Below the pieces are notes generated by a model, which searched no databases, had not been told where the DNA came from, and saw only the letters and a list, made by a program, of their open reading frames with translations. Shown here one piece after another: positions 24,707 through 35,600 of a DNA stretch of 64,000 bases (its first letter is position 1; the number at the start of each line of letters is the position of its first letter). The DNA comes from Caenispirillum salinarum_A (GTDB taxonomy: Bacteria > Pseudomonadota > Alphaproteobacteria > Rhodospirillales > Rhodospirillaceae): the NCBI RefSeq assembly GCF_044803115.1, contig NZ_CP085224.1, positions 2,666,001 to 2,730,000 of the forward strand, read 5' to 3'. A program made the translations under genes and the position numbers.

Positions 24707-25723
24707 TCACGCTCCCTGATACTTCACGACCTGCTGGTCGATGGCGCCGAAGATGGAGGCGCCGGCCTCGTCCAGCATCTCGATGCGGATGCGGTCTCCG
24801 AAGCGCATGAAGGATGTGGTCGGCTTGCCGTCGCGGATGGTCTCGATCATGCGGACTTCCGCGATGCAGGAATAGCCGACGCCGCCCTCGGCAATGCTCG
24901 TCCCGTGCTCGGTCCCCTGCTTGTTGGACACCGTGCCCGAACCGACGATGGCGCCGGCCCCCAATGGCCGGGTCCTGGCAGCATGGGCGACAAGGCGCGG
25001 GAAGTTGAAGGTCATGTCCGTGCCGGCGTCGGGCTTGCCGAAGGGCTCGCCGTTCAAATGAGACATCAGCGGCCGATGGGCCTTGCCGTCGTGCCAGGCG
25101 TCGCCCAGTTCGTCGGGCGTCACGGCGACCGGCGAGAAGGCGCTGGACGGCTTGGACTGGAAAAAGCCGAAGCCCTTCGCCAACTCGCCGGGAATGAGCC
25201 CGCGCAAGGACACATCGTTGACCAGCATCACCAGCCGGATGGCGCCGGCGGCCTGTTCGGGTGATGCGCCCATGGGCACGTCGCCGGTGACGACGGCCAC
25301 CTCGCCCTCGAAGTCGATGCCCCAGGCTTCATCGGCCATGGCGATGTCCTCGCGCGGGCCGAGGAAGGCGTCGGACCCGCCCTGGTACATGAGCGGGTCC
25401 TCCCAGAAGCTGTCGGGCATCTCGGCCCCGCGCGCCTTGCGCACCAGCTCCACATGGTTGACGTAGGCCGACCCATCGGCCCACTGGTAGGCGCGCGGCA
25501 GGGGGCTTTCGCACATCGTTTCATCGAAGGGCTCCGCGCCCACGGCGGTGCCGGCGTTCAGATGGTCAAACGCCTGCTGGAGACGGGGCGCGAGGATGTC
25601 CCAGTCATCCAATGCTGCCTGCATGGTAGTGGCGATGTCGGGCACCGCGACGCAGGTCTTCAAGTCACGCGAAACGACCATGAGGCGCCCGTCGCGGCCG
25701 TGTCTGAGACTGGCGAGCTTCAT
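24707..25723 (-). CDS. Fumarylacetoacetate hydrolase
   Basis: 338 residues of the FAH family. WGIDFEGEVAVVTGDVPMG holds metal-binding acids; VMLVNDVSLRGLIPGELAKGFGFFQSKPSSAFSP and GSGTVSNKQGTEHG follow in order, as in bacterial fumarylacetoacetases. It cleaves fumarylacetoacetate to fumarate and acetoacetate, the last step of tyrosine/homogentisate breakdown. It lies between hmgA and maiA in one operon. Confidence 0.92.
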   Translation of the reverse strand: MKLASLRHGRDGRLMVVSRDLKTCVAVPDIATTMQAALDDWDILAPRLQQAFDHLNAGTAVGAEPFDETMCESPLPRAYQWADGSAYVNHVELVRKARGAEMPDSFWEDPLMYQGGSDAFLGPREDIAMADEAWGIDFEGEVAVVTGDVPMGASPEQAAGAIRLVMLVNDVSLRGLIPGELAKGFGFFQSKPSSAFSPVAVTPDELGDAWHDGKAHRPLMSHLNGEPFGKPDAGTDMTFNFPRLVAHAARTRPLGAGAIVGSGTVSNKQGTEHGTSIAEGGVGYSCIAEVRMIETIRDGKPTTSFMRFGDRIRIEMLDEAGASIFGAIDQQVVKYQGA

Positions 25724-25796
25724 CAGTTCTTCCCGGAATCAATAAGTCGCAAAAACTGGAGGGTTGGGGGGATGGCAATCCCCCGAATTGTGTCCC

Positions 25797-26933
25797 CTAC
25801 TCCGCCGCTTCCTTCGTCTGCCAGGAGCGATAATACTCCGTCCATTCCACGCCATCGGGAAGGTCGGCCGGGCGGAGCATGTCGCGGGTGTCGATCATCA
25901 CCGCCACCTCGTCGGTCTCCTTGCGCGAATACTCCATGGCCGTCTCATAGGCCTTGGGGTGCGGACCGTGGGGGAAGCCGATGGGGTGGTAGGTGGTCAT
26001 GCCGGGCCGGATGTTGTCGCGGCTGAAGAACTGGCCCTTGTGGTAGAAGATGAACTCGTCGAAATCGACGTTGGCATGGAAATAGGGCAGCTTCAGCGCG
26101 CCCGGATCGCTCTCGATGGGGCGCGGCGCGAAGGTGCAGATGATGACCCGCCCGGCCAGGAAGGTGGTGTGCGCCGACGGCGGCACATGGTAGCGCGCGC
26201 TCATCAGCGGGCGGATGTCGCGCCAGTTCAGCTTCACCGGCGCCATGTCGCCGTGCCAGCCGACAGCATCCAGCGGGTTGAAGGCGTAGGTCACGCGCGA
26301 CACGGTGTCCTCCCGCTTGATCTCGCACGGCGTCTCGGCCTCGGAGTACTGCGCCTTGAACGTGTCGTCGATGCGGGGCACCTCCAGCACCGCCGGATCG
26401 AAGATGGCGTGGTTGCCCATGATGCCCTTCTCGGGCAGCTTGTAGCTGTCGCCGGTGGCCTCGACCATCAGCACCATCGCCGGGGTGTCGCACTCCAGGC
26501 GCCACTGCACGCCGCGCGGCACCACGATGTAGTCGCCGTCGCGGAAGGTCATGTGGCCGTAGTCGCTGAAGAACCGGCCCTCGCCTTCATGGAAGAACAG
26601 CACGTCGTCGCCGTCGGCGTTGCGGGCGAGCGCCGGCATGTTTCCTTCCGTCCGCCACATGCGCACCTTGGTCGCGGCGTTGAACAGCACCAACTGGGCA
26701 TCCCAGGGGCTGGCCTTGGGCGCGTCCACCTTGTTCAGGTCGAAGGCGCGGGGGCGCAGCGGGCCCTCCCACTTGACCCAGCCGGTGGGCGCGTGCTTGT
26801 GGTGCAGCTGCGAGGCCGGGCCGAAAAAGCCCTCGCGCCCCATTTCCTGCTCGTAGGTTCCTTCCGGCATGTCGCAGTGGGCCTGCCGGCTGGCCGTGCC
26901 TTCCACATGGGGAAAGGAAATCCAGTTCTTCAT
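25797..26933 (-). CDS. hmgA: Homogentisate 1,2-dioxygenase
   Basis: 378 residues from ATG 26933 (MKNWISFPHVEGTASRQAH); the open frame further back lacks a ribosome site. Cupin-type iron enzyme: FHANVDFDEFIFYHKGQ and FPHGPHPKAYE hold the candidate Fe(II) ligands, a His and a Glu in the first and a His in the second. It opens the homogentisate ring to maleylacetoacetate. It is shorter than the 430-450-residue classical enzyme but matches the compact bacterial form, and the operon partners confirm the pathway. First gene of the minus-strand operon, divergent from marR. Confidence 0.9.
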   Translation of the reverse strand: MKNWISFPHVEGTASRQAHCDMPEGTYEQEMGREGFFGPASQLHHKHAPTGWVKWEGPLRPRAFDLNKVDAPKASPWDAQLVLFNAATKVRMWRTEGNMPALARNADGDDVLFFHEGEGRFFSDYGHMTFRDGDYIVVPRGVQWRLECDTPAMVLMVEATGDSYKLPEKGIMGNHAIFDPAVLEVPRIDDTFKAQYSEAETPCEIKREDTVSRVTYAFNPLDAVGWHGDMAPVKLNWRDIRPLMSARYHVPPSAHTTFLAGRVIICTFAPRPIESDPGALKLPYFHANVDFDEFIFYHKGQFFSRDNIRPGMTTYHPIGFPHGPHPKAYETAMEYSRKETDEVAVMIDTRDMLRPADLPDGVEWTEYYRSWQTKEAAE

Positions 26934-27052
26934 CGTGCCGCCTCTCCGTTCCTGCCCGTCCGCCTGCTCGGGCGATATCGGACAGACCGTTTCGTTCGCT
27001 CCCATTCGGCAGGCAGTGTGTTAGGGTTTGCCCGCCGTGTGGGGAACACGGT

Positions 27053-27068
27053 AGTTTCAAATGAAACC
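27053..27068. promoter_or_regulatory. Palindromic operator in the hmgA/marR intergenic region
   Basis: AGTTTCAAATGAAACC, with the exact 14-bp core GTTTCA-AA-TGAAAC seen also at 13240-13253. It lies 34 bp before the marR start and about 120 bp before hmgA, where a MarR protein could control both directions. Confidence 0.75.
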
Positions 27069-27101
27069 ACTTCCAAGGAAAATCTTGGGGACCGCTTGCC
27101 C

Positions 27102-27641
27102 ATGACCGCCGACACCGCCACGACCCGCCGGCCCGCCGAAGACGGCGAGGCGCCGCTCTATCTGGACGATTTCATCCCTTACCGGCTGTCGGTGCTGTCC
27201 AACCAGATCAGCCGGTCGGTCGCCGCGCTGTATGCGGAACGCTTCGGCCTGACGATTCCGGAATGGCGGGTGATGGCCGTGCTGGGGCTGGAAGAGGCGC
27301 AGCGCGGGCAGGTTTGCGCCAACATGGTGGCCGAGCGCACCGAGATGGACAAGGTGCAGGTCAGCCGCGCCGTCGCCCGCATGACGCAGGCAGACCTGGT
27401 CTCGCGCACCACAGACAAGGCGGACCGGCGGCGCCAGGTGCTGGGATTGACGGCCAAGGGGCGCAAGGTCTACCGCGAGATCGTTCCGGCGGCCCTGGCC
27501 TACGAGGCGGAGTTGCTGGGCACGCTGTCGGCGGCGGAACGCACGGCTCTCGACCACCTGATCGCCAAGTTGTCCCGCGCCGCCCGCGATCTGGGCCCGG
27601 CGCGCGCGGCCGACGAGCCCGAAGACGGCGGTCAGGCGTAG
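27102..27641 (+). CDS. MarR-family regulator of the homogentisate operon
   Basis: 179 residues from ATG 27102. Winged helix: LTIPEWRVMAVLGLEEAQRGQVCANMVAERTEMDKVQVSRAVARM, then wing LVSRTTDKADRRRQVLGLTAKG. Divergent from hmgA over a palindrome, so it most likely represses the operon until homogentisate or a precursor binds. The last 10 bp overlap the convergent diguanylate cyclase gene. Candidate second target: the metallo-beta-lactamase-fold gene at 12209. Confidence 0.88.
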   Translation: MTADTATTRRPAEDGEAPLYLDDFIPYRLSVLSNQISRSVAALYAERFGLTIPEWRVMAVLGLEEAQRGQVCANMVAERTEMDKVQVSRAVARMTQADLVSRTTDKADRRRQVLGLTAKGRKVYREIVPAALAYEAELLGTLSAAERTALDHLIAKLSRAARDLGPARAADEPEDGGQA

Positions 27642-29314
27642 GCCAGCCGGATCGGCTCCTCGGCGTTGCCGGCAAAGCGCCAGACGCCCTTGCCGGCGCG
27701 CTTGGCCTCGTACATGGCGCCGTCGGCGGCATGCAGGATGTCCTCGACCGTCGTGCCGTCCCGAGGCGCCTGGGCGATGCCGATGCTCGCCCCGACCCGC
27801 ACCGAGGCCGATCCGACGTCGAAGGACGGACGCAGGGCCTGGAGGATCTTGTCGGCGATGGTCGCCGCTGAATCCGGATCGGTGGCGTCATGACTGACCA
27901 CCACGAATTCGTCCCCGCCCTGCCGGGCCACGGTGTCGCTGTCACGCACGCAGCCGCGCAACCGCTCGGCCACGTCCTGCAACAGCAGGTCGCCGGCCAG
28001 GTGACCGTGAGTGTCATTGACCGGCTTGAAGCCGTCGAGGTCGATGAACAGCACCGACAGCCCCCGCCCGGTGCGCGCGTGGACGCCCAGCGCCTGTTCC
28101 AGCCGGTCGACCATGAGCGCACGGTTGGGCAGCCCCGTCAGCGCGTCGTGGCTGGCAGAGTACTGAAGGGCGGCCGAAGCCTCCTTCTCCTCGGTCACGT
28201 CGCTGAAGACGCCGACGTAGTTGGTCACCACGCCGTCGGCGTCTGTAATGCGCGAGATGGTGAGACGCTGGACATAGACCTCGCCGTCGGACCGGCGGTT
28301 CCAGACATCGCCGCGCCAGTGGCCTTCGGCCTCCAGCGTTCCCCACATGTCCGCATAGAACGCGGCGTCATGGCGGCCCGAGGCCAGCAGGCTCGGCGAC
28401 CGCCCCCGCACGTCCTCGAGCGGATAACCGGTGATCTGCGTGAAGGCCGGGTTGACCGTGATGATGCGGCGCTCGGCGTCGGTGATCATCATGGCCTCGG
28501 CGGTGGTTCGGAACACGGCCTGCGCCAGACGCTGCTCGCGCTCGCGCTCGCGCCGGGCGCTGATGTCGCGCACCACCGCCTGCACCGCCCGGCGTCCGTC
28601 GACGAAGACCGGCGCGGCGGACACTTCCACCGCGATGCGCGCGCCAGTGCCGTCGGACAGGCGGAAGTCGCCCAGGCCGCGCGGTCCGTCGCCCTTCCGG
28701 CTCACATGGCAAAGCGCATGGACGAGGCCCGAAGCGTCGATGCCGCTGAACACTCGGCTGGCGGCGGCTCCCGCCAATTCGCTGTTCGCGCCCACCTTGA
28801 AGAGGCGCCGCGCCACCGGATTCGCGAACATGATCTCGGCGTCCTCGGGCACCTCGGCCATCGCAATGAGCACGATGGCGTCGGGCGACATCTCGATCAG
28901 CGTGCGGAACCGTTCCTCGCTTTCACGGATGCGGCGTTCGGCGGCTTGACGTTCCACCGCGTGGCGCAGGGTGCGGACCAGCAGGGCCGGATCGGTAATG
29001 CCTTTGACCACATAGTCCTGACAGCCCGCCTGCACGGCTTGAACACCGGCCTGCGGATCATCCAGGCCGGTCATCACCACCACCGGGCAACCGGGATATT
29101 CCGCCAGCACGCGCTCGGCCGTTTCGAGGCCGCGGCTGTCCGGCAGGCCCAGGTCGGTGACGACGACGTCGAAGGCCAGTCCCGCGCTGTCGCGCGCTTC
29201 CGCGATGCTGCGGGCCCACTTGATGGCGACCGAGTCGCCGCTGTCGTTGACGAGATCCTCGAACAGGCGCGCGTCCGTCGGATTGTCCTCGATGAGTAAT
29301 ACGTCCAACGGCAT
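27632..29314 (-). CDS. Response regulator diguanylate cyclase (REC-PAS-PAS-GGDEF)
   Basis: 560 residues from ATG 29314. The receiver domain (1-120) has LLIEDN acids, phospho-aspartate in VVVTDLGLPDS and the VVKG lysine. Two PAS domains follow (about 130-255 and 265-385), then a GGDEF domain (390-550) with an intact GGDEF signature in VARQGGDEFVVV. No EAL domain is present. It should make cyclic-di-GMP under phosphorylation and PAS control. Divergent from the MASE1 kinase across a 245-bp gap in which I see no other feature. Confidence 0.92.
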   Translation of the reverse strand: MPLDVLLIEDNPTDARLFEDLVNDSGDSVAIKWARSIAEARDSAGLAFDVVVTDLGLPDSRGLETAERVLAEYPGCPVVVMTGLDDPQAGVQAVQAGCQDYVVKGITDPALLVRTLRHAVERQAAERRIRESEERFRTLIEMSPDAIVLIAMAEVPEDAEIMFANPVARRLFKVGANSELAGAAASRVFSGIDASGLVHALCHVSRKGDGPRGLGDFRLSDGTGARIAVEVSAAPVFVDGRRAVQAVVRDISARREREREQRLAQAVFRTTAEAMMITDAERRIITVNPAFTQITGYPLEDVRGRSPSLLASGRHDAAFYADMWGTLEAEGHWRGDVWNRRSDGEVYVQRLTISRITDADGVVTNYVGVFSDVTEEKEASAALQYSASHDALTGLPNRALMVDRLEQALGVHARTGRGLSVLFIDLDGFKPVNDTHGHLAGDLLLQDVAERLRGCVRDSDTVARQGGDEFVVVSHDATDPDSAATIADKILQALRPSFDVGSASVRVGASIGIAQAPRDGTTVEDILHAADGAMYEAKRAGKGVWRFAGNAEEPIRLAYA

Positions 29315-29559
29315 AACCGCCCCCTTGCCACTCCCGGTGGCAGACACATCAGATATGCGCCATAAGATCATGACTGCGCAGTGGCATCAATACACCAAAG
29401 GTTATGACGCGCGGGCAAAAGACATACAAGAGGACCCCGTTGCCCCTTGCAAAGGATGGTATCGCGCTCCACCGGAAATCAATGATAGAATGGAGCAATC
29501 CAAAAGATGTGAAATATTTTGGGGGCGGACTCGGCGGTGGCCGGGTGACGCGAGGGGGA

Positions 29560-31614
29560 ATGAACTTAGGTATAAAACTTTTCTGGACGGGCCACGCGGG
29601 CTCTTCGGGGTCCGCCGGAACGGGAAGGGCCGAAGACGATCAGCCATCACGTGTGGGACTTACGCAGCGGATCGGCCTGCACATCGGTCTTGCCGGACTC
29701 TACTTCGCGACGGCGAAACTGGGCCTTGCGATGGCATTCGTCGGCGGCAACGTGTCGGCGGTCTGGATTCCCTCCGGACTGGCCACCGCGGCGCTGGTGA
29801 TCGGCGGTTTGCGGTTTGCGCCCGCCATGTGGGCCGGAGCCTTCGCCGCAACCCTTCACACCGGCGTCTCCGTTGCCGTCGCCGCTGGCATCGCAACCGG
29901 CAACACCGCCGAATACGTCCTGGCATGGGCGGTCCTGCGGACGGCCCTTTCAGGTCGGCCCGTGACCCTGGCGCGAGTGCCGGAAATCCTTGTTCTGACG
30001 GCTGCGGCCGTGCTCGCGCCTTCTGTCGCGGCGCTGGTGGGCACGGCCTCGCTGTGCCTGGGCGGAGTGGCTCCGTGGGAGGCTTTCCCAAGCATCGTGA
30101 CGACCTATTGGCTCGGCGACTCTGCCGGCATCCTCATGGTCGCTCCCTTCATCATCGCGTGGACCCGCGCCGGCCGGCGCCTCCGGGGTCTGCCCGAGCT
30201 TGCACTCGCCTGCATCGTAGCGGCGGGCGCGTCGGCCGTGGTCTTCAGCGACGCGCTCATCATGAACACGGACAATCATGTCTTCGCCTATGCCGTTTTT
30301 CCGTTCATCATTTGGGGCGCGTTGCGGCATGGCGTCCGCGGCGCGGCCACGGTCGCACTTGTGGTGGCGGTGCCGGCCGTTGTGGCGACGGCGCAGGGGA
30401 TCGGCCTGTTCGCCCGCCCGGACCAGACGGAAAGCCTTGTGCTGCTGCAAAGCTTCATGACGGTGACGGCGCTGACCGGGCTGATCACGGCCGCCGCCGT
30501 CTCCGAGCGTGACGAGGCGGCGCGCCAGACGCGCCTGCTGTCGCATGCGGTCGAACAGTCGGCGACGTCCGTCATGGTCACCGATCCAGACGGCCACCTC
30601 GTTTACGTCAATCCCGCCTTCACCGACCTGACCGGCTATGCGCTGGGCGACGTTGCCGGACAGACCCCCCGGTTCCTCAAGTCCGGTCACACCCGGCACG
30701 AGGAATACGAGGCCCTGTGGCGAGCCGTGAAGGCCGGCGAAACGTGGCGCGGGGAGTTTCTCAACCGCACTCGCGACGGCGGCACGGTGTGGGAGGCGGC
30801 CACCATTTCTCCGGTGCGCGAGACGGACGGGCACATTTCCCACCTGGTCGCCACGAAGGAGGACATTACCGAGCGCAAGCGGCAGGAAAACGACCTGCGG
30901 CGCGCCCTGACCCAGCACGCCCGCGCCAAGCGCGAGTTGGAGCGCATCGCCTACGCCGTCACACACACATTGCAGGAGCCCCTGCGCGCCATCGGCGGTT
31001 TCACTCAACTGCTGGAGCGCCGCTACGGCGACCGGCTGGACGAGACCGGACGCGGATACCTGGCGCATGTGCGGGCGGGCACGAACCGAATGTCGCGCCT
31101 GTTCCGCGACCTGATGGACTATGCGCTGATCGACGAACCGACGGCGCCGGACGGAGCGGTGGATCTCAACGAAACGGCGGCGACCGCCATCGTCAACTGC
31201 CGTGCCGGGGGCGCTGTATCGGTGTCCGGGCCACTGCCGGTGGTGCGCGGGCACGCGGGCCAGATGCGCATGGTCTTCCAGCACCTGATCGACAACGGCA
31301 TGGCCTACGCAAAGCCCGGCGCGTCGCCCGACATCCACATTGAGGCCCGAGCCGACGGCGACGGCTGGCGCGTCACCGTCCGCGACGCCGGCATCGGCAT
31401 CGATCCCGTCTTCCACGAAAAGCTGTTCGCCCTGTTCAGCCGGCTGCACACCGACGACGAGGTCGCCGGCTCCGGCGTCGGCCTCGCCTATTGCCGCCGG
31501 GTGCTGGAGCGCCAGGGCGGGCGCATCTGGCTCGACTCCGTGCCCGGCGACGGCACGTCCGTTCATCTCTGGCTGCCCGACGGCCGGACCGACCCGGAGA
31601 CCACCCCGGCATGA
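29560..31614 (+). CDS. MASE1-PAS membrane histidine kinase
   Basis: 684 residues from ATG 29560 (GAGGGGG just upstream; ATG 29482 is possible). An N-terminal MASE1 sensor of about eight helices begins at GLYFATAKLGLAMAFVGGNVS. A PAS domain starts near residue 326 (FTDLTGYALGDVAGQTPRFL). The phosphoacceptor is in YAVTHTLQEPLRAIGG near residue 468, phytochrome-kinase style, with Thr after His where Asp is usual. ATP lid motifs DAGIGIDP and GSGVGLAYCRRV are intact. Its stop overlaps the next response-regulator start (ATGA), so they form a coupled pair. Confidence 0.9.
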   Translation: MNLGIKLFWTGHAGSSGSAGTGRAEDDQPSRVGLTQRIGLHIGLAGLYFATAKLGLAMAFVGGNVSAVWIPSGLATAALVIGGLRFAPAMWAGAFAATLHTGVSVAVAAGIATGNTAEYVLAWAVLRTALSGRPVTLARVPEILVLTAAAVLAPSVAALVGTASLCLGGVAPWEAFPSIVTTYWLGDSAGILMVAPFIIAWTRAGRRLRGLPELALACIVAAGASAVVFSDALIMNTDNHVFAYAVFPFIIWGALRHGVRGAATVALVVAVPAVVATAQGIGLFARPDQTESLVLLQSFMTVTALTGLITAAAVSERDEAARQTRLLSHAVEQSATSVMVTDPDGHLVYVNPAFTDLTGYALGDVAGQTPRFLKSGHTRHEEYEALWRAVKAGETWRGEFLNRTRDGGTVWEAATISPVRETDGHISHLVATKEDITERKRQENDLRRALTQHARAKRELERIAYAVTHTLQEPLRAIGGFTQLLERRYGDRLDETGRGYLAHVRAGTNRMSRLFRDLMDYALIDEPTAPDGAVDLNETAATAIVNCRAGGAVSVSGPLPVVRGHAGQMRMVFQHLIDNGMAYAKPGASPDIHIEARADGDGWRVTVRDAGIGIDPVFHEKLFALFSRLHTDDEVAGSGVGLAYCRRVLERQGGRIWLDSVPGDGTSVHLWLPDGRTDPETTPA

Positions 31615-32072
31615 CCGCCTCGAAAGACGACCTTCCGCCGCTGATCCTGATGGTCGACGACAACCGCGCCGACGTGGAACTGACCCACGAGGCCCTGCTG
31701 GAGTTGCCCGTCGTGCCGGAGTTCCAGAGCGTCTCCGACGGCCTGGCGGCGCTGGATTACCTCCACCAGCGCGGCGCCCATGCCGGGGCCCGCCGGCCGG
31801 ACCTGATCCTGCTCGACCTCAACATGCCGCGCATGGACGGCCGCGCCACGCTGGAGGCGCTGAAGACCGACGAGGCCCTGTGCGACATTCCCGTGGTGGT
31901 CCTGACGACATCTGAGAGTGAGCGCGACGTTCTGGACTGCTACCGCAAGCACTGCGCCGCCTTCCTGACCAAGCCGGTAACGGTCGAGGAACTGATCGAA
32001 AAGCTGGAAGCGGTCTGCCAGTTGTGGCTGAGCGGCGTTGCTGCCCTGCCGCGTCGCCCGGTGCGGCACTGA
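31611..32072 (+). CDS. Single-domain response regulator (Rcp1-like)
   Basis: 153 residues, start overlapping the kinase stop by four bases. Acid pair in LMVDDNRADVEL, phospho-aspartate in LILLDLNMPRMDG, switch VVLTTSESERD and lysine FLTKPV. The layout is that of regulators paired with phytochrome-type kinases. There is no output domain, so it must act by protein contact or phosphotransfer. Confidence 0.92.
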   Translation: MTASKDDLPPLILMVDDNRADVELTHEALLELPVVPEFQSVSDGLAALDYLHQRGAHAGARRPDLILLDLNMPRMDGRATLEALKTDEALCDIPVVVLTTSESERDVLDCYRKHCAAFLTKPVTVEELIEKLEAVCQLWLSGVAALPRRPVRH

Positions 32073-32083
32073 GGATGCGCCGC

Positions 32084-32638
32084 ATGCGGCTTCATCGCGC
32101 GCTTTCCGTCCTTGCCTGCGCCCTTGTCGCTTTCCTCTGGCTGACCACGCAGGCCGGCGCCCAGGCCACGGAGTCCAGCGTTCTCGCAGTCAAGCGGGTG
32201 GACCTGCCGCCGCTGGAGCCGGGGCCGACCGTGCTGACGATGGCGGGCGCCAACGGCGTTCAGGAGTACGACCTGGCGAACCTGGAGGCCCTGGGTCCCC
32301 ACGCCCTGGAGGCGGAACTCGTCTGGCAGGGCGAGGACGACGTCTACCACGGCGTCCTGCTGTCGGACGTCCTGGCCGATGCCGGCCTCGACGCCGTGCC
32401 GGCGGTGCGGGTACGCGCCCTGGACGGCTACTCCGCCGTGATCCCGCGTGCCGACTGGACCCGCTGGCCGATTCTGCTGGCGACCCGCCGGGGCGGCGCG
32501 CCCATGCTGGTGCGCGGCAAGGGACCGCTGCGCATCCTCTACCCGCTGACGCCCGAAACCGTTCTTGCCATGCCGCAGATGGACAGCCGGTGGGTTTGGA
32601 TGGTGGACGCCATCGAGCCGGAGCCCGCCAGTCCGTGA
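32084..32638 (+). CDS. Periplasmic molybdopterin-oxidoreductase-like domain protein without Mo ligand
   Basis: 184 residues from ATG 32084 (GAGG site nine bases upstream; ATG 32075 also in frame). Signal peptide ends near TQAGAQA. The mature part resembles the sulfite-oxidase-type molybdopterin-binding fold: LEAELVWQGEDDVYHGVLLSDVLADAG, VRVRALDGYSAVIP, and WPILLATRRGGAPMLVRGKGPLRILYPL. No cysteine is left in the mature protein, so the usual molybdenum thiolate is absent. Placed 2 bp before a membrane kinase, it is more likely a periplasmic ligand-binding partner than an enzyme. Confidence 0.75.
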   Translation: MRLHRALSVLACALVAFLWLTTQAGAQATESSVLAVKRVDLPPLEPGPTVLTMAGANGVQEYDLANLEALGPHALEAELVWQGEDDVYHGVLLSDVLADAGLDAVPAVRVRALDGYSAVIPRADWTRWPILLATRRGGAPMLVRGKGPLRILYPLTPETVLAMPQMDSRWVWMVDAIEPEPASP

Positions 32639-32640
32639 CC

Positions 32641-35600
32641 ATGCGACGCCTGACGCCCATCGTGATGCTGGTCCTTGCAGTCCTGTCCGTGACGGCGCTG
32701 CTGGTGGGCGTCGTCACCTACGCCACCGTCGCCCTGACCGACATCGAGCGCGGCCTGCCCCGCCGGACGGAACTGCTGGCGCGGGAAATGGCGAAACTCG
32801 ACCGCGAGTACCTCGACCTGGAGCGCACGGTGGCGCTGGCCGCCGCCACCGGCGCGCCCGCGCACCTGACCGATGCCGCGCTGAAAGCGGACTTTGTCCA
32901 CGCGCGCATCGGCACCGTGCGAGGAATCGCCCAAGAGATGACGCCGGTGCTCAACCAGGCGGCGCTGGAGACGGTGGAGGACCGTTTGGAGGCCCTTGAG
33001 GGCCTCCTCGCACCCCTGGTGGAGCAGGCGGCCCGCACCGGCACTCCGCTTGACGGCGCGGCGCGGGCGGCCCTGGATGACGCCCACGGGGAGCTTCTCG
33101 CCGGACCGCGCCCGACGCAGGAGGCCTCCCATGCCGCCGCCGCGCGTGCCGCCGGAGCCATTGCCGTGCAGGGCGAGAACCTGGCGCATTTCCGGACCAT
33201 GGCGCAGGGCGTGCTCGCATTCGGGGGGCTGAGTTTCCTTCTGGCCCTGCTGCTGTTCATCCGCGCCCGCGTTGCGGCTGCGGAACTGCGCCGCTCGCGC
33301 GAGCGCTATCGGGAACTTTTCGAGGGCAATGCCGCAGTCATGCTGCTGATCGACCCGGCGGAGGGGCTCATCGTCGAAGGCAACCATGCGGCGCTGGAGT
33401 TTTATGGCTGGAACCACGAGGACCTGTGCGGCAAACCCATCGGCGAAATCAACGCCACGCCTGCCGCCGCACTGGCCCGTGCGGTGGAGGATGCCCGCAG
33501 CGGCCGGCGTCGGCGCTTCGACTTCCGCCACCGCCGCGCCGACGGCATGATCGTTGATGTCGAGGTTCTATCCGGCCCGGTGTGCGTGGACGGGCGCGAC
33601 CTTCTGCTGTCCATCATCCACGACGTCAGCGCCCGCCGCGCCGCCGAAGGCGCGCTGGCCGAGAGCCAGGCGCGGCACCGCATGGTCATCGACGCGACGA
33701 CGCAGGGATTCTGGTACGTGGCGCCCGGCAGCGCCGAGACCATCGACGTCAACGACAGCCTGTGCGCCATGCTGGGCTACCCGCGCGACGAAATGCTGGG
33801 GCGCCCGCTGTTCGACTTCGTTGCGCCCGAGGACGAGGCCTTCCTGCGCGAGCGGGTCGCCACCGCCCCCCACACCCGCCACCGCACTTACGAGGTGCGG
33901 CTGCACCGCGCCGGCGGCGGGACGATCCTCACGCGCTTCAATGCGACATCGTTGTACGAGGACGGATCGGGCGCCCTGCGCGGGTCATTCGCCTTCATCG
34001 AGGACATCACCGTCCACCGCGCCATCGAGCGGCGGCTGGAGGACAGCGAGACCATGCTGCGGTCGATGACCGCCAACGTGCCGGGCGTGATCTATCAGTG
34101 GGTCGAGGGGCCGGGCGAGGCGCGCGGCTTCCGCTATGTCAGTCCACGCTCGAAGGAAATCCTCGGCATCCCGCACAAGGACCTGGAAGAAGACTGGACC
34201 CGCTTCGTCATCCATCCCGAGGACGCGGCGCGCTGGGAGCGGTCGGTGCTGGAGGCCCTGGCCTTCGGCTCCGACTGGACCTTCGAGGGCCGCATGATCC
34301 GCCCCGACGGGCGCCTGCTTTGGTGGCGCGGCATTGCCCGTCCCACGAAAAGCGCCGAGGGCGGCACGCTGTTCAACGGCATCATCCTCGACATCACCCG
34401 GCAGAAGGCGCTGGAAGAGCAGTTGGAAGAGAACCGGCGGCTGCTCAACCTGGCGCTGGAGGCGGGCCGCATCGGCGTCTGGGACCTGGACCTGGAAACC
34501 GACAAGGTCTGGTTCTCCGAGGGCTGGAAACGCCAGTTGGGCTACCTGCCCGACGAGTTCGAGAACACGATGGACGCATGGCGTCGCGTCATCGACCCCG
34601 AAGACGCCGAGGTCGCCCTGCAAGCGGTAAAGAACTACGTTAGCGGCCTGATCCCGCAGTTCGACCTGGTTCAGCGCTTTCGCCACAAGAACGGCTCCAC
34701 CGTCCATATCCGCACGCGCGCCAAGGCGGTCTTCAACGCCCAGGGGCGCGCCGTGCGCCTGATCGGCGCGCACGTCGACCTGACGAAGGAAATCCTCACG
34801 CGCGAGAAGCTGGAACGCCAGACCCTGCACAACCAGTTGATCCTCGACAGCACGGCCGAAGGACTCTACGGCGTCGATCCGAACGGTCGGGTGACCTTCG
34901 TCAACCGCGCCTGCCGACGCCTGCTCGGCTTCGAGGAGCAGGATCTGATCGGCGCCGACGCCCACGCCACGACCCATCACAGCCGGGCCGACGGCACGCC
35001 TTACCCGCTTGAAGATTGCCCGGTCGTGCAGTCCATGCAGGACCGGACCCGTCACGAACTGGTGGAAGAGGTGCTTTGGCGCGCCGACGGCTCGGCCCTG
35101 CCCGTCGAACTGTCGGCCGCCCCCATGGTTCACGAGGGCGAACTGGTCGGCGCCATCGTCAGCTTCCGCGACGTCAGCGATCGCCTGCTCTGGCGCAAGG
35201 AACTGCAACGCTCCAACGAGGAGTTGGAGCAGTTCGCCTATGCCGCCTCCCACGATTTGCAGGAGCCCCTGCGCGGGGTCACCAGCTATCTGAGCCTGCT
35301 CAAGCGCCGTCACGGCCCGCACATGAACGAGGGCGCCCTGCATTATGTGGAGGAAGCCTTGGGCGGCGCGCTCCGCATGACCGGCATGATCCGCGACCTG
35401 CTGACCTACTCCCGCGTCTCGACACGGGGCGAGACGCTGCGGCCGGTGGATGCCGGTGCCTGCGCGCGGGCGGCGCTGGACAACCTGTCCATCGCCATCG
35501 CCGAGGCGTCCGCGGAGGTGAGCGTCGACGGCCGGCTGCCCTGGGTGATGGCCGACGCCGCACAGTTGACCAGCCTGTTCCAGAACCTGCTGGGCAATGC

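Noticed and set aside
32038..32640. Upstream extension of the multi-PAS kinase frame
   Set aside because: It runs through the response regulator end and the exported protein in another frame; ATG 32641 gives a normal membrane helix start.
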